Shown here: positions 7,571 to 15,856 of the stretch, one piece after another
Position numbering within the stretch: position 1 is the stretch's first letter
Layout: every line of letters begins with the position of its first letter
From: Cyanobacteria bacterium SZAS LIN-3
GTDB lineage: Bacteria > Cyanobacteriota > Vampirovibrionia > Obscuribacterales > Obscuribacteraceae
Length of the DNA: 64,000 nucleotides
Direction of reading: 5' to 3'
Assembly (NCBI GenBank): GCA_018266215.1
Contig: JAFEAV010000014.1
Span: 1-64,000 of the forward strand
The notes under the pieces: generated by a model
Seen by the model: the letters and a program-made list of their open reading frames with translations, nothing else
The model's database searches: none
Told to the model about the DNA's origin: nothing
Position numbers and translations under genes: made by a program

Positions 7571-7592
7571 ATTATAGTGAAAATCGTTTCCA
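7571..7592 (-). promoter_or_regulatory. merC promoter with possible Zur-like box
   Basis: Reading the minus strand, TGGAAACGATTTTCA (7578-7592), an imperfect palindrome of the kind bound by Fur/Zur proteins, is followed by C and TATAAT (7571-7576). Transcription would start near the A of the merC ATG at 7564. The -35 is poor. The -10 and its position are clear; the Zur assignment is only a resemblance. Confidence 0.4.
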
Positions 7593-7940
7593 TTTCTGTT
7601 TTCATTTTGGAATCTTTATCTTGACTACGTCAGATTTAAGCTTTTTGTGTCCCGCTTAATCTTTCTAACCGCCCCTCATATCGACTGTGCCCTGAGGTTG
7701 CGGTAGCCCCTGCTACCAGAATTGGTGGCAGTTGTACATGTTGGATATGTTAATCAGGGCCTCTTGGCTTTTAAACTAGGAATCATTTTTCGATTTGTGT
7801 CGATCGGCTAAAAGTGGCTCTGTGTATGGATTCTAGCCATTGACACTATCTTGTCAGGGGCGTAGCAATTATTGACACCTTAAATACATTAAAAGCGGTA
7901 TAACTTCTGGTGTTAGGTAACTGGTGAGGAATTCACTTAG
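7593..7940. other. Intergenic region with hairpins and -35-like elements
   Basis: No gene is supported here. Visible structure: a hairpin GGTAGC-CCCT-GCTACC (7702-7717); TTGACA at 7840-7845 inside an inverted repeat TGACA-CTATCT-TGTCA (7841-7856); a second TTGACA at 7872-7877 with TATAAC at 7899-7904, whose 21-bp spacing is too long for a standard promoter. These probably control the small gene at 7941. Confidence 0.4.
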
Positions 7941-8141
7941 ATGGGACATGCACTAAAAACCAAGCTCGATTCCAATGTTGTCACGGCTATCGATGTTGCA
8001 GTAAAACAGGCTCTGGATGAGAAGCTGCACGCAGCCGAAAACGAAATCGTAGAGAAAGTAATTTACAGACTGGATCACAAAACCCCGGTTGTAGAAATGA
8101 ATGAGCACCGCGGTATTTTCAATCCCCTCGGCGGACCTTAA
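7941..8141 (+). CDS. Small hypothetical protein (66 aa)
   Basis: Short soluble protein with an amphipathic, charged helical middle and a C-terminal IFNPLGGP tail. GGTGAGGA lies about 10 bases before the ATG, and a 376-bp upstream region with -35-like elements precedes it. It ends 5 bp before a convergent GNAT gene. No recognisable domain; could be a small regulator or toxin-antitoxin type partner, but nothing in the sequence shows this. Confidence 0.55.
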   Translation: MGHALKTKLDSNVVTAIDVAVKQALDEKLHAAENEIVEKVIYRLDHKTPVVEMNEHRGIFNPLGGP

Positions 8142-8146
8142 CGCGG

Positions 8147-8731
8147 TCAACCGACGGACGGTGCGATTGCCATGGCAATCGTGTTGTAAGTTTTGTCGTT
8201 AAAAACAAACTGATCCACTTCCACCATTCCAATTTTTTTGTGTGCAGCTAATGAGCGTGGATTGCTGGTAGAAACCAGAGCCACAGCCAGTTCAAATCGT
8301 CCGGGGTAAAGCTGGGACAGTTGCTGGAAGAGTGCTTGATAGAGCCGCGAGAAAATTCCCGAACCTCTACTTTCCTTATCGACGCAGACAGGTCCTGTGA
8401 TTACACAGGGCCTGTCTGCCATTTTGCCACCGGCGAAATTTATTTGTTCAAAGCGCGCCAGCATCGCCGCCGGCAATCCGGCGCGCTGGTTGAAGGCTGG
8501 CGTAGAGGCGCAGACAAAGCCCAACAACCTGCCGCCTTCTCTGTCTGATTGCTCGTCGACGCAGACAATTATGGCCGCGTCGTTGTTGATGGCGGCAAAA
8601 TCTTCAGCGGTAAATGCGCTGGAGAGAAAACCTTCGCTTGTGTCGAGTGCGGCATCAAGCATGATCGAATTTTTGTTTTGCAGCACCACAAGAGCGTTCA
8701 GGTCCTGGGTTTGTGCGCGTCTAAATTGCAT
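8147..8731 (-). CDS. GNAT-family N-acetyltransferase
   Basis: 194 aa with the GNAT core: an N-terminal FRRAQTQDLNALVVL strand-helix, a central strand GRLLGFVCAS, then the acetyl-CoA loop region GPVCVDKESRGSGIFSRLYQ (motif A, with R-G-S-G-I in place of the usual Q/RxxGxG/A) and the late NPRSLAAHKKIGM helix typical of motif B. Acetyl transfer from acetyl-CoA to an amine is expected; the substrate cannot be told. It is a single gene, convergent with the 66-aa gene and divergent from the RraB-like gene. Confidence 0.85.
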   Translation of the reverse strand: MQFRRAQTQDLNALVVLQNKNSIMLDAALDTSEGFLSSAFTAEDFAAINNDAAIIVCVDEQSDREGGRLLGFVCASTPAFNQRAGLPAAMLARFEQINFAGGKMADRPCVITGPVCVDKESRGSGIFSRLYQALFQQLSQLYPGRFELAVALVSTSNPRSLAAHKKIGMVEVDQFVFNDKTYNTIAMAIAPSVG

Positions 8732-8838
8732 GTTTCCTCCGGGCGCTCATTATACATTCGTAAAAGTGGGCGGCGCCGAACTATCTCAAATAGCAAAAGC
8801 AGGGCAAAAGTTGTAATATTGGGCTGTTTTGAAGGGGA

Positions 8839-9255
8839 ATGTCCTTGTCTGCAGACGAAAACAGTGAAAAGAAACCGCTGCCGGAGGGCGTTTCCGAGCC
8901 CGACGCTATGCTGCTCGAACAACTCGGCCAGCTCGGTGTGAATCTCGGGGAGAAGCGCATAATCGAGTATGGTTTTGTTGCCAGTAGTCTCTCCGATGCC
9001 GAAGCGCTCTGCCTCTGTTTGCAAGATATGGGGCATGAATTTGTCGACATGCCTGGCAGCAGCGGTCTTGATGATGAAGGCAACGATCCTGCTTTTGATG
9101 AGGATCGCGCCGGTATCTGGATTGAGTCCAGTGAACTGATCACCCCGCTGGATGCCGCGGCGAAGACCACACGTTTGCAGCTCCTGGCCAGCGAGTTTAA
9201 TTGCAAATACGACGGCTGGGGCACCTGCGTCGATAATCAACCGACGGCTGAGTAA
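8839..9255 (+). CDS. RraB-domain protein (RNase E inhibitor-like fold)
   Basis: 138 aa, acidic. After a flexible N-terminus, residues about 40-130 show the RraB alternating pattern: an IIEYGFVASSLSDAEAL strand-helix, a central LQDMGHEFV strand, the IWIESSELITPLDA segment, and the final AKTTRLQLLASEFNCKYDGW ending characteristic of this fold. In gamma-proteobacteria RraB binds and inhibits RNase E; homologues elsewhere have unknown roles, so only the fold is claimed. The next gene begins 6 bp downstream, so the two are probably co-transcribed. Confidence 0.7.
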   Translation: MSLSADENSEKKPLPEGVSEPDAMLLEQLGQLGVNLGEKRIIEYGFVASSLSDAEALCLCLQDMGHEFVDMPGSSGLDDEGNDPAFDEDRAGIWIESSELITPLDAAAKTTRLQLLASEFNCKYDGWGTCVDNQPTAE

Positions 9256-9261
9256 TATGCT

Positions 9262-9678
9262 GTGATTGAACTCCACCAGAAGACCCGACCCTTCGAGCTT
9301 TTGCTTGAGACCAATCGATCATTTATTTTCTGGAGCAAAACCATCACCCTGGTGCCACCGACATTTCTGGCGGTGCCCAATCTTGGTGCGCGCTCCGAAA
9401 GTCCCGACATCAAGACACTGATAGTCTACTGGCAATTGTCCGTCACCCCGGCGACCGCCGTTGATGTGGAGCTGGGCATGCTGCAAAACGCTCAGTATCT
9501 GACGGTTGTGGACCAAAACAAGAAGCCCATTTTTAGATTCGGTCCGCTCAATGGAGCCCGGGCGCACGATAATGTGGTGCAGGTTTTTTCGCCGGTGGTG
9601 CGCGGCGGCAATAAAGAAGTGATTTCGCACTGGGAAGATTTCAACGCCTACATGTCCAAGCACCGCCTGTTTGGCTGA
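9262..9678 (+). CDS. Hypothetical protein following the RraB-like gene
   Basis: 138 aa, no signal peptide or membrane helix, mixed beta-rich composition. The start is a GTG at 9262; an ATG at 9257 is out of frame. I do not recognise the family. Tight spacing (6 bp) suggests it works with, or is expressed with, the RraB-like protein. A palindrome of the recurrent GCACCA type follows 22 bp after the stop. Confidence 0.6.
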   Translation: MIELHQKTRPFELLLETNRSFIFWSKTITLVPPTFLAVPNLGARSESPDIKTLIVYWQLSVTPATAVDVELGMLQNAQYLTVVDQNKKPIFRFGPLNGARAHDNVVQVFSPVVRGGNKEVISHWEDFNAYMSKHRLFG

Positions 9679-9700
9679 AGCTTGCGGACAGGTTGGTGCT

Positions 9701-9717
9701 GCACCACTGGTGGTGGC
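9701..9717. repeat. Copy 2 of the recurrent intergenic palindrome
   Basis: GCACCA-CTGG-TGGTGGC in the 44-bp gap between two convergent genes (stops at 9678 and 9723). This position suits a bidirectional terminator stem, although no clear T tract is present on either side. Confidence 0.5.
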
Positions 9718-9722
9718 GACTC

Positions 9723-11030
9723 TCAGTGCTGGTCTTTCTGGTAGACCTTCCACCAGCCGGATCTATTCCAGCGGCCCTGGCCTTTCTCCAGTTTCTGTTC
9801 CAGCTCTCTCTGGGCCATGTAGCGTGCCTTGGCATGACTTTCCCTGATATTTACTACATCGGGGTGGTCGGCGCCTAAAAATTTCTCGCCGATGGCCAGG
9901 GCTTGTTGAAAGAGAATTGCCGCTTCGGCGTGTTTGCCCTGTTTCTCGCAGAGCAGACCGAGATTGTTGGCGGCCAGGGCCACATCGGTATGTTCGGGGC
10001 CGAGTAAGCTCTCCGATATTTGCAAAATTTGTTTGCATAAAGGTTCGGCTTTATCAAACTTATTACGGCGCCAGTAAACTTCGGCCAGATTTTCCAGGGT
10101 CATGACCATCCTGGGATCATCGAAGCGGAAGTCCGACGTCTCATCCAGGGCGGCAAGCCACATCGCCTGGGCTTCCAGAAAATTTCCCGCTTCCATGGCC
10201 TTGACCCCGGCCAGGCGAAATTTTTCCCAGTCCGAGCCGTATTTTGTCCGGCTCTCGACTACGAGGTCTTCCAGGACCTGGGCCTCCTGGTCCCGGTTTG
10301 TTTTGCGCAGCATCTTGGCGTAGAGCTCGGCCACGTCGGCTACGTAGCTGTGATAGGGACCGAGGGCTGCCTCGCGAATAGCCATCGCTCGTTTGAAGAA
10401 AGGTTCGGCCACCTCGTATTGGCGCTTGTAGAAATAGAGCCGTCCCAGATTTTTAAGATCGGTGGAAACACTGAGGTGGTTCTCGCCGCATATGGTCTCG
10501 CGCAGCCGCAGCGATTCTTTCAGCAGGGGCTCCATGTCATCATGCATTTCTTTGCGGCAATAGAGGTCGGCCAGCTTTGTATAGGCGTCGGCCACAGCAA
10601 GGCTTTCGTGACCGGCGGTTTGTTTCAATCGGTGAATCTGCAACTGCGCATCGGCTATGGCATTGTCCAGCGGATCGTTGCGCTTGGGTGCGTGCAACGG
10701 TTCAAAAGCGGGCGTGAAGGCCGGGATTCTGTCGCTGCTGACTTTCAGGCTCTCAAGGTCGGCGCTGCCGGCCAGCTCCGATTTTTTTGCCCCGACAGCC
10801 TCCAGCATGGATTTGATTTCTTCCATCGTGGCACTGTCACGCATAACCGCTTTTCTTTCGCATTCGGCGGCTTTGCGCAGAATCATCTCGGCGTCGCCAT
10901 ATTGGCTGTTTTGCAAAAAGACGTTGGCCAGACGACATAAAACTCGTGCCACTTCTACGCTGTTTGGCCCGTGCAGGCTTTCCTGAAGCCTGAGGTGCTT
11001 CTCCAGAGTGTCGATAGATTCTGTTTTCAT
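9723..11030 (-). CDS. Tetratricopeptide-repeat protein, kinesin-light-chain type
   Basis: 435 aa from the ATG at 11030, chosen because AGGA precedes it; a TTG 21 bases upstream is the alternative. At least six to eight 42-residue TPR units are visible, with the kinesin-light-chain/TPR_12 signature (e.g. ADLYCRKEMHDDMEPLLKES, NLGLLCEKQGKHAEAAILFQ). No signal peptide, so it is probably a cytoplasmic protein-interaction scaffold. Such long-unit TPR proteins are abundant in the suspected lineage. It is a single gene with no informative partner. Confidence 0.85.
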   Translation of the reverse strand: MKTESIDTLEKHLRLQESLHGPNSVEVARVLCRLANVFLQNSQYGDAEMILRKAAECERKAVMRDSATMEEIKSMLEAVGAKKSELAGSADLESLKVSSDRIPAFTPAFEPLHAPKRNDPLDNAIADAQLQIHRLKQTAGHESLAVADAYTKLADLYCRKEMHDDMEPLLKESLRLRETICGENHLSVSTDLKNLGRLYFYKRQYEVAEPFFKRAMAIREAALGPYHSYVADVAELYAKMLRKTNRDQEAQVLEDLVVESRTKYGSDWEKFRLAGVKAMEAGNFLEAQAMWLAALDETSDFRFDDPRMVMTLENLAEVYWRRNKFDKAEPLCKQILQISESLLGPEHTDVALAANNLGLLCEKQGKHAEAAILFQQALAIGEKFLGADHPDVVNIRESHAKARYMAQRELEQKLEKGQGRWNRSGWWKVYQKDQH

Positions 11031-11125
11031 ATAATGGATTCCTGACGCCAACCCCTGATTCCGTTATATCACGGCTGGAGTCTGCTATAAGTTAATCTGA
11101 GTCTGACGGCTGGAGTAGGTAGATT

Positions 11126-11770
11126 TTGAAGCTGAGTGCGTATCAAATTGTTCAGAGATTGTGGTACACAGCCGTCGTTCTGGGCAGTCTCTTATTCTTT
11201 TATGTGCTCAGTATTTTGTGGCGGGTCAGTGCTGCCGAGCAGGAGTATTTTGGACGCAGTTGTATAGTGCCGATGCGCTGGCCCGTCCGTGAATATTCGG
11301 GGAAGCCGGTGGATGGTTCTTATGGTCAGGGCACCTTCTCTTTTGAGCGCCGGGGCAAAACCGGTGAGCCGGGCCGCGTTCTGCACGTGCACAAGCAGTT
11401 GATCAATGGTTTTCAGCACGCCTATGGCTCCAGTCTCGTCAGCTATGAACTGGGCGAAGGGCCGGCCAATTTGCTTTTTCGTCTCAATGAGTATGTGGAG
11501 GCCTTTGACGGCTCACCCAGCAATACGGTCAAATACAATCTGGACACGAGGAAGGACCTGGCCAATAACCAGATAGGGTATCGCATCGGTCGCGGCACCC
11601 GACAGCTCGGACTCTGGGGCGCGAGCGCAGAAAATCACATCATTGCTGAGGTGCTGGCGGCGATGGATAGAAACGAAGTCTTGACCCACTATCTGGATCC
11701 CCGGGTGGCGAAACTCCCCTCGGTTGCCGAGTATGGTTGTCCCGGCCTGCCTGAGCCGGTCAAGCCCTAG
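11126..11770 (+). CDS. Hypothetical membrane-anchored protein
   Basis: 214 aa. Start is a TTG at 11126 with GGAG ten bases upstream; there is no ATG nearby. One membrane helix (about residues 13-35, LWYTAVVLGSLLFFYVLSIL) is followed by a soluble extracytoplasmic region rich in Gly/Tyr/Arg with no recognised domain. It overlaps the convergent DoxX gene by 4 bp at the stops. Function unknown. Confidence 0.6.
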   Translation: MKLSAYQIVQRLWYTAVVLGSLLFFYVLSILWRVSAAEQEYFGRSCIVPMRWPVREYSGKPVDGSYGQGTFSFERRGKTGEPGRVLHVHKQLINGFQHAYGSSLVSYELGEGPANLLFRLNEYVEAFDGSPSNTVKYNLDTRKDLANNQIGYRIGRGTRQLGLWGASAENHIIAEVLAAMDRNEVLTHYLDPRVAKLPSVAEYGCPGLPEPVKP

Positions 11771-12273
11771 TCTGCTTTCTTTGGCGTGCGATTGAAAACT
11801 TTTTTTGCCAGAATTCTATCCACCGATATCGCCCCGGAGCCAAAGGCCAGCACCACCAGTGCCGTCAACCAGAACATAAACGGCGCGGCGGCGACGAAGG
11901 CATCAAAATCCTTCTGGCTGTGCAGCATGTTAAAAACCAGGGCGCGATCATCATCGACGGCCAGGTAGGCCACGGTCATATTTATCGCCAGAAGCATACC
12001 AATTGGACGCGAGGCCAGGCCCAGTATAAGCAGTATGCCGCCGACGCATTCCAGGCCACCGACAAACCAGGCATTAAGGTCGGGGAAAGGGATGTGCAGC
12101 TCTTTGAAAAAGTCGACAATGTCCGCGTGATTTTTGAGCTTCCCCTTGCCGCTGATGAAAAACTCCAGGCCCCAGGCGACGCGGAAAAACAGGAGCACCA
12201 CGGGCTGCAGCAGGTCGCCGCCCCGGATAAGCAGATTGTAGCCCTTGACCAGGTAATTGATTAGCAATTTCAT
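11767..12273 (-). CDS. DoxX-family membrane protein
   Basis: 168 aa with four membrane helices. The first (VVLLFFRVAWGLEFFISGKGKL) and the GGLECVGGILLILGLASRPIG segment are the family hallmarks. DoxX-type proteins are linked to membrane redox reactions and thiol or oxidative stress, often as partners of oxidoreductases. Here the divergent neighbour 197 bp away is an FAD-linked oxidase, which may be functionally connected. Substrate unknown. Confidence 0.85.
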   Translation of the reverse strand: MKLLINYLVKGYNLLIRGGDLLQPVVLLFFRVAWGLEFFISGKGKLKNHADIVDFFKELHIPFPDLNAWFVGGLECVGGILLILGLASRPIGMLLAINMTVAYLAVDDDRALVFNMLHSQKDFDAFVAAAPFMFWLTALVVLAFGSGAISVDRILAKKVFNRTPKKAD

Positions 12274-12470
12274 CGTTCAGACAAGTCCTTCAGTTGCGCC
12301 GCCCACCATGATAACGATAAGACTCCCTGTTTTATTCCAGAGATGTTACTCCAGAATGACGATTCTAATGTTAGCAACAGTTGGCAAACTGTCTAGCGCT
12401 ATATCGCTCCGCTTTTTGCCGGTCTGATAATGCCAGTGTGAAGCGGTCATTGTGGAAGGATAAGTGCCAA

Positions 12471-13922
12471 ATGAAGTCTGAAGTGCATTGCTCGGGGTCG
12501 ACCCTGCCGGCTTTGAGTGAGCTGGTTAATGATAAGCATTCGCGCTTGAATCCTACTCTGGTAAAGAGTCGAGTGGCCCCGGTAAGCGCCGGCAATATGG
12601 TCGATTTTGTCCGCATGGCCAGGGCCGCGGGCGAAAAGATCTGTGTTGCCGGTGGCCGTCACGCCATGGGTGGCCAGCAGTTTCTGGACAGAGGCATCCT
12701 CGTTGATACCAGTAACCTCGATAAGGTCCTCCATTTTGACGGCGAACAGGGGCTAATTGAGGTGCAGGCCGGTATGCGCTGGCCGCAACTGGTTGATTAT
12801 TTGCGCGGCACTGCAACGACTGGCGGCGGCTGGGCAATCCGGCAAAAACAAACCGGCTGTGATGCCCTCAGCATTGGTGGCGCCCTCAGTGCCAATATTC
12901 ATGGCCGTGGTTTGCGCCAGGCTCCTTTTGTTTCCGATGTCGAGGAGTTTAAACTGGTCACCGCCTCCGGTGAGCTTATCAATTGCAGCCGCCGGGAAAA
13001 TGCCGAATTATTCAGTCTGGCCGCAGGAGGCTATGGTCTTTTTGGTCTGATTGCATCGGCGACTTTAAGACTGGCTCCACGCCGCCGCTTGCGCCGTCGG
13101 GTAGAAATGGTCGGAGCTGATTGCGCCGTTGCCACACTGGAGGAGCGAGCTGCCGCCGGAGCCAGCCATGGCGATTTTCAGTTTAATATCGATGATCAGG
13201 CCGATGATTTTTTGCAGAGCGGCATATTGAGCACATATGCGCCGGTGGATCCGGACGATGGCGCCGGCGGTGACACGGCCGTGCAAAGCCCGCGTAAGGA
13301 ATTATCCGAGGAAGACTGGCGTGAGCTGATTTACCTGGCTCACTGCGACAAGAAAAAGGCCTACGACAAGTATGTCCGGCACTATCAAAATACCGACGGC
13401 CAGACTTACTGGTCCGATGTCTTTCAGTTGAGTACCTATGTCGAAAATTATCATGCCGCCATTGATCACGGCCATGGCGGTCGGCACGCGGGTAGCGAGC
13501 TTATAAGCGAACTATATGTGCCGAGATCCATGTTGGCCGTATTTTTGCGTGATGCCGCCGCGCTACTGAGGGCTCAGGGCAGCAGTGTCATTTACGGTAC
13601 CGTTAGATTGATTGAAAAGGATACCGAGACTTTTATGCCCTGGGCTAAGGAATCGTGGGCTTGCATTGTCTTGAACCTGCATGTGGAGCATAGTGAACAG
13701 GGCCTTGCCGCCGCCAAAAAATCTTTTAGCGGTCTTATAGATGCGGCCATCGCTCTGGGAGGCTCATACTATTTGACCTATCATCGTTTTGCGCAGCGCC
13801 GGCAATTGTTGACCTGTTACCCGCAGCTAGAGGCGTTTTTGAGATTGAAGCAAGTCTATGATCCCCAGGATTTGTACATGAGTGATTGGTATCTATACCT
13901 TTTGAATGAACTGCGCAGCTAG
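12471..13922 (+). CDS. FAD-binding oxidoreductase (FAD-linked oxidase, PCMH type)
   Basis: 483 aa from the ATG at 12471, preferred because AAGGA lies 10 bases upstream; a TTG further upstream would add 30 hydrophilic residues. The N-terminal FAD-binding domain shows the PCMH pattern: ICVAGGRHAMGGQ, LIEVQAGMRWPQLVDYL and the IGGALSANIHG segment. The C-terminal half is substrate-binding, not identified. A histidine that could carry covalent FAD (GRHAMGG) is present. Candidates are sugar-lactone or alcohol oxidases; the sequence does not decide. Divergent from doxX. Confidence 0.8.
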   Translation: MKSEVHCSGSTLPALSELVNDKHSRLNPTLVKSRVAPVSAGNMVDFVRMARAAGEKICVAGGRHAMGGQQFLDRGILVDTSNLDKVLHFDGEQGLIEVQAGMRWPQLVDYLRGTATTGGGWAIRQKQTGCDALSIGGALSANIHGRGLRQAPFVSDVEEFKLVTASGELINCSRRENAELFSLAAGGYGLFGLIASATLRLAPRRRLRRRVEMVGADCAVATLEERAAAGASHGDFQFNIDDQADDFLQSGILSTYAPVDPDDGAGGDTAVQSPRKELSEEDWRELIYLAHCDKKKAYDKYVRHYQNTDGQTYWSDVFQLSTYVENYHAAIDHGHGGRHAGSELISELYVPRSMLAVFLRDAAALLRAQGSSVIYGTVRLIEKDTETFMPWAKESWACIVLNLHVEHSEQGLAAAKKSFSGLIDAAIALGGSYYLTYHRFAQRRQLLTCYPQLEAFLRLKQVYDPQDLYMSDWYLYLLNELRS

Positions 13923-14020
13923 TCGATATCCGGTTGCTTGACTTCTCTGAAGTGCCCAGTGGTTGCAATTTTTCCCATCTCGATAGGGTATTATGGCGAC
14001 GGTGTTTACCGGCTCGCCGA

Positions 14021-14956
14021 GTGGTTCCTTTGAAGCTTAACTTCTCCGCCTTAGTATCGCTGGCTTTTTTGTCTTTTGTGCTGGCGCCGTCGGCGGTGGC
14101 AACGAATCATCACAGCTTCGCCGATATAAAACTGACGCCGGATGTTACAAGCGAAAGCACCCTGCGCGGTGAATTGCGTGTAGACGCTCAGGAACTGGCC
14201 GATATCCTGAAAGTCCGCCCTTATGTCGAGATGCTGCGCACAGCCAGGGCCTCCGGCATCGGGGATGGTGGCACGGTCATGCCTCGTCGGCTGCTCAACG
14301 CCAAGATGCTCTGTCTCTTTAAAATAGTGGCTGCCCAGCAGGAAGTGCGCAAGGTTGTGGCCATTATCGACTACGACCTGGCCAAGTCAAATATTGACCT
14401 GGCTCAGCTCAGTGCCAGGCGCGATCGTACAAGCAATATGATCAACACACTTAACTTTATGCAGGGCGGCACCCTGGGCTGTACCAAGCAATCGCTTTTT
14501 TTGAACGGTAAGTTTGGTGCTTCGCAGTATCCTCTGATTACATCTTTCAGTCTCGGCACGGTGCTTTCAGTCATAAACCTGCTGCATCCTCCGCTCTGGC
14601 ACCGCACTGTGGATGGGCCGCACAATTCGCTTGCTTATTTCCTCTGCGACGCTTCGCCCCCCGATGCCGCCAATAGCTACCTCTGGCAATTTTTTAACAG
14701 CCCGGTTCCCGGTGCAAAATACACCTTCAGCCGGCGTGAGATACTCAAGCGACACTGGCACGATTTTGCCAGAGTCAGCCTGGCCGATAGTCACCGTCAC
14801 CGGGTACTGGCCGCTTACCCTGAGGGCTCGGAGCATATGAGTGAAAATATTGCCCTTCTGTCGCAGCGCATAGAGCTCTTGAATGATCTGCGCACACACG
14901 TTGAGGAATTCGACGCTTCACTTTATGAGTTACACAAAGCAATCGGAGCAAATTGA
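14021..14956 (+). CDS. Exported hypothetical protein, paralogue of the next gene
   Basis: About 311 aa, starting at GTG 14021 (or TTG 14030); this yields a clear signal peptide (LVSLAFLSFVLAPSAVA). A longer reading frame from 13934 would bury the signal and overlap a TATTAT -10-like sequence (13989-13994), so it is less likely. The body is helical and shares the arrangement 'VRP.VE.L', a helix EVRKVV.IID.DLA, and LNFMQGGTLG with the downstream protein (EVRMVCDRIDRELA, ANFLQGGILG). Its stop overlaps the next start as TGATG, so the pair is coupled. Function unknown; probably periplasmic. Confidence 0.65.
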   Translation: MVPLKLNFSALVSLAFLSFVLAPSAVATNHHSFADIKLTPDVTSESTLRGELRVDAQELADILKVRPYVEMLRTARASGIGDGGTVMPRRLLNAKMLCLFKIVAAQQEVRKVVAIIDYDLAKSNIDLAQLSARRDRTSNMINTLNFMQGGTLGCTKQSLFLNGKFGASQYPLITSFSLGTVLSVINLLHPPLWHRTVDGPHNSLAYFLCDASPPDAANSYLWQFFNSPVPGAKYTFSRREILKRHWHDFARVSLADSHRHRVLAAYPEGSEHMSENIALLSQRIELLNDLRTHVEEFDASLYELHKAIGAN

Positions 14957-15846
14957 TGTCGTTTCTTAAAAGACTGAGCCTGACTTTGATTTTTGCCGCC
15001 TCGCAACTCTGTTTCGCTCCCGGAGCCTTCGCCGCCGATACGCAAACGATGGCCAATGTCCTGACTCCCGGCGCTCGCGAAGCGGCTGCGCTCTTAAATA
15101 TCACTCCCCAGGTAGAGCGCCTGATATTGCTCAAGCAGACGCAGGGTGCCAACCAGGACCCCCTAGCCCTATCTGATGAGCAGATGAATCTGCGTGTTTA
15201 TCTGCTCGATAAAATCGTCGGTCAATCGCTGGAAGTGCGCATGGTTTGCGACCGAATTGACCGCGAGCTGGCCTGGGCTTACTCGGGCAAGGGCAGTATG
15301 GAGGCCAGGCGTCAGCGCAATCTCAACTTGCTTTTTGCCGCCAACTTTTTACAGGGTGGTATTTTAGGCACCATCGCCGGTCCGGAGTTTCTCCACGGAG
15401 ACGCTCGCGCCGGCGCCGAGCTTTTGCTCACCGGCAGCGGTGTCGGCCTGGGTCTTTCCACCCTGGCTCTGCTTGAATCTCGCAGCGGCAGCAAGAAGGT
15501 CGATGGCGAAACGACTGTGCTCGCCGATATTTTTGAGCTTAAACATGAAGATAAGCAGCAGCATCATCCTGAAGTTGTGATGAAATATTTAAATTCGGTG
15601 CCACCGCTGACGGTGAATGGTGCCACGCGCAGGCAGACGCTAATCGCCGGCTGGAAGAAAGGTCATTATATGCACGCTAAAGATGAGCGGCAAATGAACA
15701 CTCTGGCCGCTCTCCAGGTGCCGGGCACACGGCAGCGCGAAAATATCGGTTTGCTCGCTAATCGTATCCGTATGCTTTACGACGTGCAGTGGACGGTGGA
15801 GCAGCTCGACGGCGAATTGCTCGAATTGTTGCGCGCCACCGATTAA
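14956..15846 (+). CDS. Exported hypothetical protein, paralogue of the previous gene
   Basis: 296 aa from the ATG at 14956, with CGGAG 9 bases upstream and a one-base overlap with the previous stop. Signal peptide: LSLTLIFAASQLCFAPGAFA. The mature part is mostly alpha-helical with a glycine-rich hydrophobic segment near the middle (LLLTGSGVGLGLSTLALL) that could insert in a membrane. Related in pattern to the upstream protein, and more distantly in style to the exported protein at 16907-18310. No known domain. Confidence 0.7.
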   Translation: MSFLKRLSLTLIFAASQLCFAPGAFAADTQTMANVLTPGAREAAALLNITPQVERLILLKQTQGANQDPLALSDEQMNLRVYLLDKIVGQSLEVRMVCDRIDRELAWAYSGKGSMEARRQRNLNLLFAANFLQGGILGTIAGPEFLHGDARAGAELLLTGSGVGLGLSTLALLESRSGSKKVDGETTVLADIFELKHEDKQQHHPEVVMKYLNSVPPLTVNGATRRQTLIAGWKKGHYMHAKDERQMNTLAALQVPGTRQRENIGLLANRIRMLYDVQWTVEQLDGELLELLRATD

Positions 15847-15856
15847 CAACCCGGCG

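Noticed and set aside
7872..7904. TTGACA...TATAAC as a standard promoter for the 66-aa gene
   Set aside because: The 21-bp spacing is too long for a standard sigma-70 promoter, so the true promoter remains uncertain.
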